Positions 33,838 through 43,250 of a stretch of 64,000 nt of DNA are shown in pieces. The stretch comes from Photobacterium iliopiscarium (GTDB lineage: Bacteria > Pseudomonadota > Gammaproteobacteria > Enterobacterales > Vibrionaceae). Numbering within the stretch: the first letter of the stretch is position 1; the number at the start of each line of letters is the position of its first letter. Position numbers and translations under genes: made by a program. Where the stretch lies: the NCBI RefSeq assembly GCF_003026395.1, contig NZ_PYOO01000001.1, positions 310,001 to 374,000 of the forward strand, written 5' to 3'. The notes under the pieces are model-generated. The model did no database searches. It had not been told where the DNA came from and was given only the letters and a program-made list of their open reading frames with translations.

Positions 33838-34254
33838 ATGAAAAAAACGTTACTAACAACGCTATTCATTGCAACAATATTAACAGGCTGTGCAAATTCA
33901 CCGGAAAATACAACCGATCTTATCAATACATGGGCTGTAAGTTCTATTGATGGTTACACTCAACCTGTCGATGCTTTAACCATCAAACCGCAACTAACAA
34001 TTAACAAAAACTTTAATGCTACTTATTCAGGGTGTAATACGTTAACAGGTAAAATACGCATTACAACTCAAGATATTACGACTAGAAATTTAATATCTAC
34101 TCAAAAAATGTGCATTCAAAATGAGCAAGCAACTGTTGATGGTTTTGTTAAACAAATGCTAACTGGACCATCTGATTTTTTGGTTAATAGTAATACGTTG
34201 ATATTAAGTTCAGATAATCACACTGTGACATTTAAGCGTGTTGTAAAAAAATAA
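33838..34254 (+). CDS. META-domain (HslJ-like) lipoprotein
   Basis: 138 residues. Lipobox L-T-G-C (Cys about 18). The META domain carries W-A-V-S-S-I-D-G, Y-S-G-C-N-T-L-T-G and S-T-Q-K-M-C, matching HslJ-like proteins in which the two Cys can pair. HslJ is linked to heat-shock and novobiocin tolerance in E. coli; molecular role unknown. Single gene with terminator. Confidence 0.85.
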   Translation: MKKTLLTTLFIATILTGCANSPENTTDLINTWAVSSIDGYTQPVDALTIKPQLTINKNFNATYSGCNTLTGKIRITTQDITTRNLISTQKMCIQNEQATVDGFVKQMLTGPSDFLVNSNTLILSSDNHTVTFKRVVKK

Positions 34255-34265
34255 ACTTATTTTAT

Positions 34266-34302
34266 AACCCACAAGAATTAAATAAGGATTGTGGGTTTTT
34301 TA
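34266..34302 (+). terminator. Terminator of the META-domain gene
   Basis: AACCCACA/TGTGGGTT stem (34266-34273 / 34290-34297) followed by T's. Confidence 0.75.
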
Positions 34303-34309
34303 TAAAACG

Positions 34310-34861
34310 CTATTGTGTCACAGGTTTTACCAATAACTCTGTCACAATACGTTTTAATAAAAAAGTTTCCCGCTCAATAGACATGCCTTTTTTATCAGAA
34401 AACTGCATCGTATGTTCATTATGCGCTATAGCGTCAAAAATATTAATCCACACCGGCTTCATGCCATTTTTCTGCTCATAATCCTCTAGCTGTGTCGCGC
34501 CTAATTGAGCATCAATCTTACAGACATAACAAAATGATTCCATGTGTACAATATCATACTCAGCTTTATGCCAAGGTCGATATTCTTCATATACACCAAA
34601 TGGTTCAATATCACGTACATTCATTGCACCCGTTTCTTCAGCTAATTCCCTTATTAAACCTTGAATATGATCTTCTCCAGCATCAATACCACCACCAGGT
34701 AAGGTGTAATCATGGTAACGAGCAGTATATAACATCAAAATATTGTCACCATTAAGCACAATCGCGCGTGTTGCTTGGCGATGATATACCGTCAATGTGG
34801 GTGATTGAAGGTCAAACGTAGCTAAATCAGTATGTACTGATGATTTTAAAAAGCGCATCAA
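34310..34861 (-). CDS. NUDIX hydrolase
   Basis: 183 residues. Complete NUDIX box G-G-G-I-D-A-G-E-D-H-I-Q-G-L-I-R-E-L-A-E at about 56-75 continuing E-T-G-A. Known family role: hydrolysis of a nucleoside diphosphate linked to another moiety, with Mg2+. Substrate not predictable. First two codons are both ATG. Convergent with the META-domain gene. Confidence 0.88.
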   Translation of the reverse strand: MMRFLKSSVHTDLATFDLQSPTLTVYHRQATRAIVLNGDNILMLYTARYHDYTLPGGGIDAGEDHIQGLIRELAEETGAMNVRDIEPFGVYEEYRPWHKAEYDIVHMESFCYVCKIDAQLGATQLEDYEQKNGMKPVWINIFDAIAHNEHTMQFSDKKGMSIERETFLLKRIVTELLVKPVTQ

Positions 34862-34935
34862 AAATTACTCATTCTATATTGCAAGCGAAAATTCTACCGA
34901 ACCCATCGCTAAAACACGAACCCTCTATATATAAA

Positions 34936-34958
34936 AAAGCCTCCAAATAAGGAGGCTT
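34936..34958 (-). terminator. mrcB terminator
   Basis: AAGCCTCC/GGAGGCTT stem (34938-34945 / 34951-34958) with a T run on the minus strand. Confidence 0.85.
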
Positions 34959-34977
34959 TAAGATAGTAAGTACTTAT

Positions 34978-37317
34978 TTACCAATTAAACAAATTATTGA
35001 AAAAACCTTCAACTTTATGTTTTGCTTTTTCGACTTTATCTTTCACTTTTTCGACTTGGCAGTTTTGTTTAAGATCACCGTGCGGATCCCAAATAGGCAT
35101 CCGTGTTTTGCCAATACAACTTGGAATATATTCACCATCAGCGGCAATATTATATTTTTCAGCTTCAATATTTGCGGGCTGTCGTAGCAATAATGGTTCA
35201 GGCTTACGGTGTTGAATATAATTAGTGTAAAGACGTAATGCACCACTCGCACCCGTTAAATGGGTACTCTTATTATCATCACGTCCCATCCAAACCGTTA
35301 CAACTTCACGACCATCGATACCAACATACCAACTATCACGACCATTATTCGTCGTGCCTGTCTTACCCGCTAAATGCGTATTTGGGAATAATTTATTCAG
35401 CAAATGGGCAGTACCAAACTTAACCGTATCTTGCAGAGCAAACATCGTTAACCATGCCGCTTGTGATGGTACAACCTCCGCCGCTTTAGGCCAGTTTTGA
35501 TACAATACTTTGCCATTCTCATCAACAACAGCATTCAACGCCGTTAGCGGAGCTAAAGAGCCTTCATTACCAATCCCCTGGTACATTTGTGCTACGTCTA
35601 GCGGTGATAAGCTAATTGAACCAAGAAATAAAGAAGGAACTTGAGGAATGGCTTCCCGTGGAATACCTAATTTAGTTAACGTATCTGTCACCTTATCAAC
35701 ACCAACAGCCATGCCTAAGTTCACCGTTGGCACGTTGTATGACTTAGCCAGTGCAACAAATAAAGGTACTTCACCACGGTATTTACGATCGTAATTACGT
35801 GGGCTCCAAGTTGCGCCATCATGCATTTTAATGGATAACGGTTGATCTTTTAATGATGTAGCAAGACTAAACCGAGCTGGATTTTCTAATGCACTAAGGT
35901 ACAGCGCAGGTTTAATCACAGATCCCACTTGACGCTGGGCATTTATCGCGCGGTTATAACCTGCAAATCCTGGTTTATCACCACCGATCATGGCACGAAT
36001 TTCACCCGTAGTACGATCAACAATAACCACTGCGGTTTGTAAGTCCTTACCTGCGCGCTTTTGCACTTCAGGCATTATTTTAGCGACAGCAGCTTCGGCT
36101 AATTTTTGTGATTGAGGATCAAGCGAGGTAAAAATACGTAATCCTTTACCTGCTTCAAACGCGGCTCCTGCTTTTTGCTCAAGCTCTGTTTTAATTTGGT
36201 CAAAATAAGCAAGTTGACGTTTCGCAAGTTGTCCTTTTTCTTGAATATCAAGCGGCAGTTTAATTGAGGCTTGATAAACTTTATCACTAATCTCACCGTT
36301 TTTATTCATTAAACTTAATACAATATTTCGGCGCTCTTTTGCCCGTACTGGGTGACGCCAAGGATTGTAATATGTTGGTCCTTTTACCATACCAATTAAC
36401 AACGCTAATTGATCAACACGTAATTCAGATAATGGTCGGTCAAAATAATAACGAGATGCTAAGGCAAAACCATGAATACCATGCCCACCAAACTGAGCCA
36501 GATACACTTGGTTCATATAAGCATCAAGGACTTCTTGTTTGCCATAGCGAGTATCAATAATGATCGCCATGTAAGCTTCTTTGAATTTACGCCAGAATGA
36601 ACGCTGATTGCTTAAAAACATGTTCTTCGCTAATTGCTGCGTTAGCGTGCTACCACCTTGAACAGTGTGACCCGCTTTAATATTGGCAACAAAGGCGCGT
36701 GCGATACCCACTAATGAAATACCATCATGTTCATAGAAATGACGATCTTCTGTATCAATTAATCCTGCGACCAATAATTTAGGCATTTTATCTTCAGGTA
36801 AATAAATACGCTGTTCGTCTGAATGGGCTTCTAGCATCCCTAACATCTTAGGATCAATATGTAAAAATCCTAATTCACGATTAGAATCTAAATCTATAAT
36901 GCGGGTTATGCTGTCATTATTAAATGACACCGACACATGACGCGCCCCTTCAGGCCCTTCTTTAAAATTAAATGGTCGGCGTACAAAATCAACTTTCCAA
37001 CCGTTAGCTGCGTATTCACCACTTTGATCAGGATGTGCAACTTTTTGATACCCTAAGACTTTAAGTTCATTGACCAAGGTATTGTATGTTATCGGCGCAC
37101 CGGGCTGTAATGCCATTTCTCGCGCATAAACAACAGACGGTAATTGCCATAATTGACCAGCAAACTTAGCACCAATTTGTTGGTTTAAGTTATAGCCTAA
37201 ATAAGCCATACCAGCAGTGCCAATTAATGTTGCACCAATTAAAGCACGCACGATAGCACTACGTTTTTTCTTTATTTGAGGCACTTGAGGGGATGATTGT
37301 TGATTATTCGACGTCAT
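34978..37317 (-). CDS. mrcB: Penicillin-binding protein 1B
   Basis: 779 residues from the ATG at 37317, which gives a normal short cytoplasmic Lys/Arg-rich tail before the single membrane segment (about 20-40). The longer frame from 37422 adds 35 unlikely residues. Domains in order: UB2H-like region, GT51 glycosyltransferase with E-D-R-H-F-Y-E-H-D-G and G-G-S-T-L-T-Q-Q-L-A-K-N, then transpeptidase with S-V-I-K-P near 460, S-Y-N and K-T-G-T-T-N. Known role: polymerises and crosslinks peptidoglycan, activated by LpoB-type lipoproteins. Single gene. Confidence 0.95.
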   Translation of the reverse strand: MTSNNQQSSPQVPQIKKKRSAIVRALIGATLIGTAGMAYLGYNLNQQIGAKFAGQLWQLPSVVYAREMALQPGAPITYNTLVNELKVLGYQKVAHPDQSGEYAANGWKVDFVRRPFNFKEGPEGARHVSVSFNNDSITRIIDLDSNRELGFLHIDPKMLGMLEAHSDEQRIYLPEDKMPKLLVAGLIDTEDRHFYEHDGISLVGIARAFVANIKAGHTVQGGSTLTQQLAKNMFLSNQRSFWRKFKEAYMAIIIDTRYGKQEVLDAYMNQVYLAQFGGHGIHGFALASRYYFDRPLSELRVDQLALLIGMVKGPTYYNPWRHPVRAKERRNIVLSLMNKNGEISDKVYQASIKLPLDIQEKGQLAKRQLAYFDQIKTELEQKAGAAFEAGKGLRIFTSLDPQSQKLAEAAVAKIMPEVQKRAGKDLQTAVVIVDRTTGEIRAMIGGDKPGFAGYNRAINAQRQVGSVIKPALYLSALENPARFSLATSLKDQPLSIKMHDGATWSPRNYDRKYRGEVPLFVALAKSYNVPTVNLGMAVGVDKVTDTLTKLGIPREAIPQVPSLFLGSISLSPLDVAQMYQGIGNEGSLAPLTALNAVVDENGKVLYQNWPKAAEVVPSQAAWLTMFALQDTVKFGTAHLLNKLFPNTHLAGKTGTTNNGRDSWYVGIDGREVVTVWMGRDDNKSTHLTGASGALRLYTNYIQHRKPEPLLLRQPANIEAEKYNIAADGEYIPSCIGKTRMPIWDPHGDLKQNCQVEKVKDKVEKAKHKVEGFFNNLFNW

Positions 37318-37612
37318 AAGCCTGTTCAATGTAATAAGTTCGTCATTACCACGGTGTAAATAACAGTGGCAGCCAACATATATTGGTGAAGCATTCGCTA
37401 AATAAGACCCGTGTCTGCACACTGATTTTATTTAGAATTAATATAATTTAATGGGTAAATCTGGTTGTCATCACGTTGTCAGATATTTTAGCGTTAATCC
37501 ATAAATTTGGGTTTTATTAGCCTTTTACACTTAAATACTCCAAAATATGTCCCTTTAATCATTCGCCTTATGATCAATCCTGATCGGCGTCATGGTATCT
37601 GCGAGAAATTAT

Positions 37613-38068
37613 ATGCAACGTGATTACACCTTAAACTGCCTTTTAACCATGCCACGACATGAATTAGAAGAATTTAGCCTTCGCGTAATAGGTCGTATGG
37701 TACCAGAAGATGTGATGCAGGAAATATTTACCTTTGATCAAGAAGAAATTGACAGTGACGAGCGTTTAAAATCAACCCAGTTTGATGCAATGCTACGAAT
37801 GACTGCGATTGCCTTGGGAGAAGTTAATATTGCATTTTCTGATTCTGATAATGCCAAACAAAATAGCGAACGTATGATCCGCTTATTACTATGGCATTTT
37901 TATGCAATTTCTTTTCAACTGGAAGAGGCGGTGACATTAGAACAACATTGCGCGGAAGTGGAAAAAATCTTAGTCAATGCACCTGATAATGCGTTTGGTT
38001 GGGTCAGTGTATTAACTGAGTTACTGCACCGATACGCAACATTAAATGAACAAAAGACCAAACCATAA
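37613..38068 (+). CDS. Conserved helical protein of unknown function
   Basis: 151 residues from the ATG at 37613 (M-Q-R-D-Y-T-L); an upstream start at 37592 is possible. No signal or membrane segment; helical and acidic, with L-R-V-I-G-R-M-V-P-E-D-V-M-Q-E-I in the first third. Family not recognised. Divergent from mrcB. Confidence 0.6.
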   Translation: MQRDYTLNCLLTMPRHELEEFSLRVIGRMVPEDVMQEIFTFDQEEIDSDERLKSTQFDAMLRMTAIALGEVNIAFSDSDNAKQNSERMIRLLLWHFYAISFQLEEAVTLEQHCAEVEKILVNAPDNAFGWVSVLTELLHRYATLNEQKTKP

Positions 38069-38125
38069 CCGTTAATCATTGTTATTAGCCATCACCGTAT
38101 ATAACAATGATGCTTCTGTGATAAC

Positions 38126-38158
38126 AAAAAGGCGTACCCTTCTAGGTACGCCTTTTTT
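38126..38158. terminator. Bidirectional terminator
   Basis: 13-bp stem AAAAAGGCGTACC/GGTACGCCTTTTT (38126-38138 / 38145-38157) between convergent genes. Confidence 0.9.
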
Positions 38159-38201
38159 AATACTTAATTGCCGATCTTTTCTCGTGAATTACACATCACT
38201 A

Positions 38202-38366
38202 TTAATAATCGAAATCACTGTACTCCGGACTATCGAAACGCGAACGAGTCACACGACGTTTCTTCTTACCACGAGATTGCAGATCTAAATCCTGAAAATC
38301 ATCTGCAAATTCAGAATTGAATTTTGATTTGCTGCCTTTGTGAAATTTTTGGTTTAACTTAGCCAT
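38202..38366 (-). CDS. Small basic protein, 54 residues
   Basis: ORF from the ATG at 38366, preceded on the minus strand by a CAGGAAACG-type ribosome site. Begins M-A-K-L-N-Q-K-F-H-K-G-S and has a central R-G-K-K-K-R-R-V-T-R patch, then an acidic/aromatic tail S-D-F-D-Y. The mix of a basic patch and ordered spacing from its terminator suggests a real gene, perhaps nucleic-acid or ribosome associated. Family not recognised. Confidence 0.65.
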   Translation of the reverse strand: MAKLNQKFHKGSKSKFNSEFADDFQDLDLQSRGKKKRRVTRSRFDSPEYSDFDY

Positions 38367-38593
38367 TTGCGTTTCCTGAACTACATCCAGAGTAGATAAT
38401 TATTAAAATAGAACACTGGCAATTGTAATGTTCTATTGTGACAAAAACAGTACTAAGTTAATGCAAAAAACATGACAGACAATCCGGTCCATAGTTCATT
38501 GTTTCTTACCCTAGCAGCATTTTTTCTTAGACTAATTCAGGAATTAGCTCCCGTACAACAAGTTATTTTACTGGTAATAATAAATAATTTAAA

Positions 38594-39454
38594 TCAAATG
38601 CTTTCGATCACATTCTTGAACGGAACATCGACAATTGCATTAATTAATCCTTCTTTATCACTGCCTTCTCGCCACACTAAATAAAGGCTTTGTTCCATCA
38701 CAGGTGCTTCTTCAACCACATACAATTTGCCTAAAGCAGCACCGCTAGCAACAACAAGAGAAGGGAAATAACCCACACCACCATTAGCCAAAATATAATC
38801 TAAAGCCATTTTACATGAATGGGTATGCAGAACGGGTGTACGTTGTAATTCAGGTATACGACTATGTTCTACCGAGAAACGCGTGCCCCAATCAAGATAA
38901 ATAAGCGGCATATCACGCACACTATGCATATTGGAATTAGGCTGATTAGTCACAAGTTGTAATTGATAATCACGCACTTTATGAACATGTAAGTTTTCAA
39001 TTTTAGGGGGTTCACTCGTAATAAATACATCAATGCTTTTATCAAACAATCGTTTTGCCATCCCTTCTCGCTTCACGGATTCTAAACGCAGAGCAAGACT
39101 CGGTACGGTGGCATAAATACGATTAATCCAAACTGAGATACCATCAAATTCCCAAAATAGGGGTGATGCACCAATCGCCAATTGGGTATTTAAACTATCA
39201 GTTAAAGCAACATCTTGTTTAGCTCGTCCCCACGTTTGCAAAATTGCTTCAGCATAAGGCTGCAAACGCTCACCAGCAGCGGTAAGGTGCACATTTCCAC
39301 GTTGACGAGAAAATAGCGGATTACCTAATTGTGACTCAAGCTGGCGGATACGAAAGCTAACTGCAGATTGGGTCAAATATAAGTTATCTGCAGCACGACC
39401 AAAGTGACGTGTTTTGGTAACTTCCAAGAACGTTTTAAGTAATTCAGTATCCAC
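38594..39454 (-). CDS. hdfR: HdfR-type LysR regulator
   Basis: 286 residues. The N terminus D-T-E-L-L-K-T-F-L-E-V followed by T-R-H-F-G-R-A-A-D-N-L-Y-L-T-Q-S is almost the same as E. coli HdfR, and the rest is a LysR effector domain. E. coli HdfR represses flhDC and is encoded divergently from maoP (yifE); the same pair is kept here with about 220 bp between the starts. Regulatory targets in this organism are unknown. Confidence 0.93.
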   Translation of the reverse strand: MDTELLKTFLEVTKTRHFGRAADNLYLTQSAVSFRIRQLESQLGNPLFSRQRGNVHLTAAGERLQPYAEAILQTWGRAKQDVALTDSLNTQLAIGASPLFWEFDGISVWINRIYATVPSLALRLESVKREGMAKRLFDKSIDVFITSEPPKIENLHVHKVRDYQLQLVTNQPNSNMHSVRDMPLIYLDWGTRFSVEHSRIPELQRTPVLHTHSCKMALDYILANGGVGYFPSLVVASGAALGKLYVVEEAPVMEQSLYLVWREGSDKEGLINAIVDVPFKNVIESI

Positions 39455-39675
39455 GGAAAAATTCTCAATAATAAGAGTAGGTTAAATAGAAAAAAAACGG
39501 TAAAGATAAGTCATTATATAGCGAATAAATTCAATGTTAATACCTAATAGAATAGTACAACCTATTATCACCGAATATTAATAAAATATTTTCATCATAA
39601 CAATAAAAAATAATTGATTTACAACTTTGCAAGTCTGGATAAATATCAGCGCAAATCACATCAAGGACTTTATGA

Positions 39676-40032
39676 ATGAGAAGTGAAGGTAAATTTTATG
39701 ACGATAAAAATTTCCCACGCGGCTTTAACCGCTCGGGTGTTTTTACTATTAGTGAAGCCAGCGTATTAGAAAACTATGGACGTTCTATGCGGGCACTATT
39801 TGATGGCACTACTCTGCCGATTGATGATTCTGAAGTACAGTTTTTAGCTGAAGTTCAAGGTCAACAACAAGCAGTGTCTGAATTTGGTAAATGCTGGATT
39901 AAATACCTAAACCACACGACTCATAAAACACGTAGTTATACTCTATGTGTTTCACAACGAGCCCATACGACAGGCTCATACAGTGATGATGATGATAGCG
40001 ATAGTGGTACTGATAACGATCTCGATTATTAA
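39676..40032 (+). CDS. maoP: MaoP (DUF413), Ori-macrodomain organiser
   Basis: 118 residues. DUF413 features: R-S-E-G-K-F-Y-D-D-K-N-F-P-R-G-F-N-R-S-G at the start, Y-G-R-S-M-R-A-L and F-G-K-C-W-I-K-Y. In E. coli MaoP works with the maoS site to set the limits of the chromosomal Ori macrodomain. An AAGGA site lies 8 nt upstream of the ATG. The C-terminal tail is a D/S-rich stretch absent from the core domain. Divergent from hdfR. Confidence 0.92.
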   Translation: MRSEGKFYDDKNFPRGFNRSGVFTISEASVLENYGRSMRALFDGTTLPIDDSEVQFLAEVQGQQQAVSEFGKCWIKYLNHTTHKTRSYTLCVSQRAHTTGSYSDDDDSDSGTDNDLDY

Positions 40033-40078
40033 GTAATACTTTTAGAAACGGATTTTCAAAACAATCGCCAACAAAATG

Positions 40079-40112
40079 AAGCCATCCCACTCTGTGTGAT
40101 GGCTTATTTCTT
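40079..40112 (+). terminator. maoP terminator
   Basis: AAGCCATC/GATGGCTT stem (40079-40086 / 40098-40105) followed by a T-rich stretch. Confidence 0.75.
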
Positions 40113-40159
40113 TATATTAGCCTGTGCAATAATTTAACGGGCCACTTTTTGGTATAGCT

Positions 40160-41185
40160 ATGAAAATTTGTTTTGTTATGTATCCGTGGGAACGCGTTGA
40201 AGCAGAAAACGACTCTACTTTACGTTTGATTCATGAAGCCGCAAGCCGCGGTCACACGGTGGCCATTACAACACCGAGTAACTTAACCATGCGCGACAGT
40301 ATGGCAATTGCTTTCTGTAACGTATTAAAAAAAGGTGAAGTCTCAAACAATATTCCAAGCTTCTACCGTAAAGCTGAATTTAATAACGCCGAGCTACCAT
40401 TAGCGGGCTTTGACGTTATTTTTATGCGTGCTAACCCACCGTTAGACACCATGGCACTGAACTTCCTTGATTCAGTGCGCGACCACACCTTTATCGTTAA
40501 CGATATTGATGGCCTACGTGTAGCAAATAACAAACTTTATACCGCTTCATTACCCGATCCAAACAAAGAATTTATTCCTGTTACTCACGTGTCTAAAAAC
40601 CGTGATTACCTTGAACGTGTTCTTGATGAATCACCTCACGAACGCATGATCCTTAAACCACTTAACGGTTACGGTGGTAAAGGCGTGATCTTGATTGAAA
40701 AGAGCGCTAAATCAAGCGTGAAATCATTATTAGATTTCTACATTGGTGACGATCAGAACTACGTTATTCTTCAAGACTATATTGAAGGCGCTGAGCAAGG
40801 CGATGTACGTATCATGCTGCTAAATGGTGAGCCTATCGGTGCAATGCGTCGTATCCCCGCAGAAGGCGATGTACGCTCAAATATTCATGCAGGCGGTCGC
40901 GAAGTAAAACACGTGTTAACGAAGCAAGAATTAGCCCTTTGTAAGCACATTGGTCCTAAATTAGTCCGTGATGGTCTGTACTTTGTTGGTCTAGACGTTA
41001 TTAACGGTAAATTAGTTGAAGTTAACGTATTAAGTCCTGGTGGCATTACACGTATTAACCGTTTAAACCGAGTGAAATTACAACGTAATGTACTTGATTT
41101 TGTAGAAAGCGTTGTGATGGCTAAAGAAGTTGGTATCACTCGCAAAAATGATTTTCGGAAGGTAATTGCAGATGCAGCTTACTGA
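40160..41185 (+). CDS. GshB-like ATP-grasp ligase
   Basis: 341 residues. ATP-grasp features as in glutathione synthetase: opening I-C-F-V-M-Y-P-W-E, M-R-A-N-P-P-L-D-T near 92, I-L-K-P-L-N-G-Y-G-G-K-G-V (Gly-rich loop near 170), R-I-P-A-E-G-D-V-R-S-N-I-H-A-G-G near 233, and G-L-D-V-I-N-G-K-L-V-E-V-N-V for the metal-binding end. It differs from housekeeping GshB (316 residues, different N terminus), so it is probably a paralogue that ligates another amino acid or peptide. It overlaps the downstream gene by 14 nt, so both proteins are very likely made together. Confidence 0.85.
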   Translation: MKICFVMYPWERVEAENDSTLRLIHEAASRGHTVAITTPSNLTMRDSMAIAFCNVLKKGEVSNNIPSFYRKAEFNNAELPLAGFDVIFMRANPPLDTMALNFLDSVRDHTFIVNDIDGLRVANNKLYTASLPDPNKEFIPVTHVSKNRDYLERVLDESPHERMILKPLNGYGGKGVILIEKSAKSSVKSLLDFYIGDDQNYVILQDYIEGAEQGDVRIMLLNGEPIGAMRRIPAEGDVRSNIHAGGREVKHVLTKQELALCKHIGPKLVRDGLYFVGLDVINGKLVEVNVLSPGGITRINRLNRVKLQRNVLDFVESVVMAKEVGITRKNDFRKVIADAAY

Positions 41186-43151
41186 GTTAGAAATTGTAGA
41201 AAAAATACGTAGTCTTACTCCATTTGAAGCGCATCTTGATGATGGTAGCTTGATGATTCGCATTAGTGAATATCAACCTTACATTGCGACAGCAATCCAT
41301 AATGGTCATCAATTGCGTCAATCACTGCAATCACAATGTGCGTTAACAGAAGAAGAACGTTATTTCGAAGAAGATCCCTTTACCGGCGACTTCATTTCTT
41401 CATTGCCGATTGTATTGCAAGGTAAAGATTCACGTTATGAGTATGATCTCAATCGTGCACCTGAAAACTGCATCTATGACGACGCATGGGGAAAAAATGT
41501 TTGGTTATCACCTCTCAGTGACACTGAACGTGAAATAACGCTAGCGAAACATCAAAGCTACTATCGCATTTTACAGTGCTTAGTAGAGACATTAGAACTG
41601 CAATTTGGTTTGTGTTTAATTTACGATATTCATTCATACAACTATCAGCGTATTGATACTGCAACACCCACATTTAATGTCGGTACAATGCAGGTTAACC
41701 GTCGTCGCTGGCGCAAAGAAATTGATGTTTTACTCGAAGGTCTTAACAATGTTGAGCTACCTAACATTGATGTCAGTGCACTTGAGAATGATATTTTTAA
41801 AGGCTTAGGCTACCAAGCCGCTTTTATTAAACAACACTTCAAAAACACCTTAATTATGCCCATTGAGGTGAAAAAGATTTTCATGAGCGAAGAAGGGGGC
41901 GAAGCCTACCCACTTGTCATTGAAAAATTAAAAGAGTCGATGAAGACGGTGATCACTGAACATGCAGCGTTCACTATTACTAAGCGTACCAAAGCGAAAG
42001 GGCTAACAGGCAGTGATGTCTTAGCATCAAACCTTTCTAAAGAAGTGTTAAACCTTGACCGTCAGTTGTATAAAATAGCACGAGGTATCAATACTTTAAG
42101 CTATATAAACCCAACTAATTTAAAGCAAGAAAAACGACGATTTTTAAGTAAACCATATAGCTATCAACCACAGTTTACTTATCGTCAACTGGATTTAGAT
42201 CCGTATAAGTTCCGTGAGCAGCTTTACCGCTTACCCGTTGAAACGATCCGAGATGCTGATGTACAAAAGATGTACCGAAAAGTCATCGATCAGTTAGCTG
42301 TTCGTATTGATTTACTTTGCAGCATTGGTACTGATGAGTTTTTATATAACTCACTGCGTTATTACGGCCAACCTGATGAACGTGATATCGCCAATGCAAA
42401 ATTTATTCTGCATGCGTGTGAATATAAAGAACAACAGCCGGCTAACATCAGCGCTAAAGAAGCAATCGAAGCCTTTAAAGTGGCGGCAGCTGAATATGAT
42501 ATCCCTTGTAAAGTGGTGTCATCAAAGCAGTTAATCGCTCGCGCGATGGTAAGTGGCAAAGTGATTAAAGTTAATCCAAACAGCCGCTTTACCCAAGATG
42601 ATTTAGATGCATTAATCCATCATGAATTAGGTGTTCACCTTGTCACGTCAGTTAATGCTGAAAGACAACCACTTAAAATTTTGCAACTAGGCTTACCGGG
42701 TAATACCCATACTCAAGAAGGCCTTGCGATTTTATGTGAACACTTATCAGGCAACTTTCCACTTCACCGCCTAAAAACATTGGCGTTACGTGTGGTTGCC
42801 GTTGAAATGATGGTGAGTGGCGACAGTTTTAACGATTGTTTTAATAGCTTACGTCATGATTATGATGTGTGTGATGATGAAGCCTTTACCATTACAGCAC
42901 GTGCTTATCGTGGTGGTGGTTTTACTAAAGACTTCCTATACTTACGCGGCTTAAAAGATGCAATTCAAGCGTACCAAACAGAAGACTTAACCGCATTATT
43001 CATTGGTAAAACAGGGTTTGAATTTAAACCCTTACTCGATGAGCTCATTGAGCGTGGTATTCTAAAAGCACCAAGCTTTATGCCAAAAGCGCTGGATATT
43101 AAAGCAGATATTGATCCTGTGATGGATTTTATGCTGAATTCTATTCGTTAA
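41172..43151 (+). CDS. N-formylglutamate-amidohydrolase-like / DUF1704 (QEGLA) metallopeptidase fusion
   Basis: 659 residues from the ATG at 41172, 9 nt behind a GGAAGG site; an in-frame TTG two codons upstream is too close to that site. Residues about 70-260 resemble N-formylglutamate amidohydrolase (D-S-R-x-E-Y-D-L-N-R at 86-95 and D-I-H-S at 152-155). Residues about 290-650 are DUF1704, with the zincin motif H484-E485-L-G-V-H488 and Q515-E516-G-L-A, where E516 is a likely third ligand. DUF1704 proteins are annotated as 'flavohemoglobin expression-modulating QEGLA' proteins; eukaryotic relatives (MATCAP) are tubulin carboxypeptidases. Here it could remove C-terminal residues added by the coupled ATP-grasp ligase; that is inference. 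Confidence 0.85.
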   Translation: MQLTELEIVEKIRSLTPFEAHLDDGSLMIRISEYQPYIATAIHNGHQLRQSLQSQCALTEEERYFEEDPFTGDFISSLPIVLQGKDSRYEYDLNRAPENCIYDDAWGKNVWLSPLSDTEREITLAKHQSYYRILQCLVETLELQFGLCLIYDIHSYNYQRIDTATPTFNVGTMQVNRRRWRKEIDVLLEGLNNVELPNIDVSALENDIFKGLGYQAAFIKQHFKNTLIMPIEVKKIFMSEEGGEAYPLVIEKLKESMKTVITEHAAFTITKRTKAKGLTGSDVLASNLSKEVLNLDRQLYKIARGINTLSYINPTNLKQEKRRFLSKPYSYQPQFTYRQLDLDPYKFREQLYRLPVETIRDADVQKMYRKVIDQLAVRIDLLCSIGTDEFLYNSLRYYGQPDERDIANAKFILHACEYKEQQPANISAKEAIEAFKVAAAEYDIPCKVVSSKQLIARAMVSGKVIKVNPNSRFTQDDLDALIHHELGVHLVTSVNAERQPLKILQLGLPGNTHTQEGLAILCEHLSGNFPLHRLKTLALRVVAVEMMVSGDSFNDCFNSLRHDYDVCDDEAFTITARAYRGGGFTKDFLYLRGLKDAIQAYQTEDLTALFIGKTGFEFKPLLDELIERGILKAPSFMPKALDIKADIDPVMDFMLNSIR

Positions 43152-43205
43152 CTTATGGTTATAGCTCAATAAGCGTTTATTTTTACTCATAAAAAATACA
43201 ACAAA

Positions 43206-43230
43206 AGCGACCATCATGGTCGCTTTTTTA
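43206..43230. terminator. Bidirectional terminator
   Basis: AGCGACCA/TGGTCGCT stem (43206-43213 / 43217-43224) followed by T6. Confidence 0.88.
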
Positions 43231-43250
43231 TTACCTATAAAACTAACAAA

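Noticed and set aside
40160-41185. Calling the ATP-grasp gene gshB
   Set aside because: Motifs match the fold, but the N terminus and length differ from housekeeping GshB and the operon partner is unusual.
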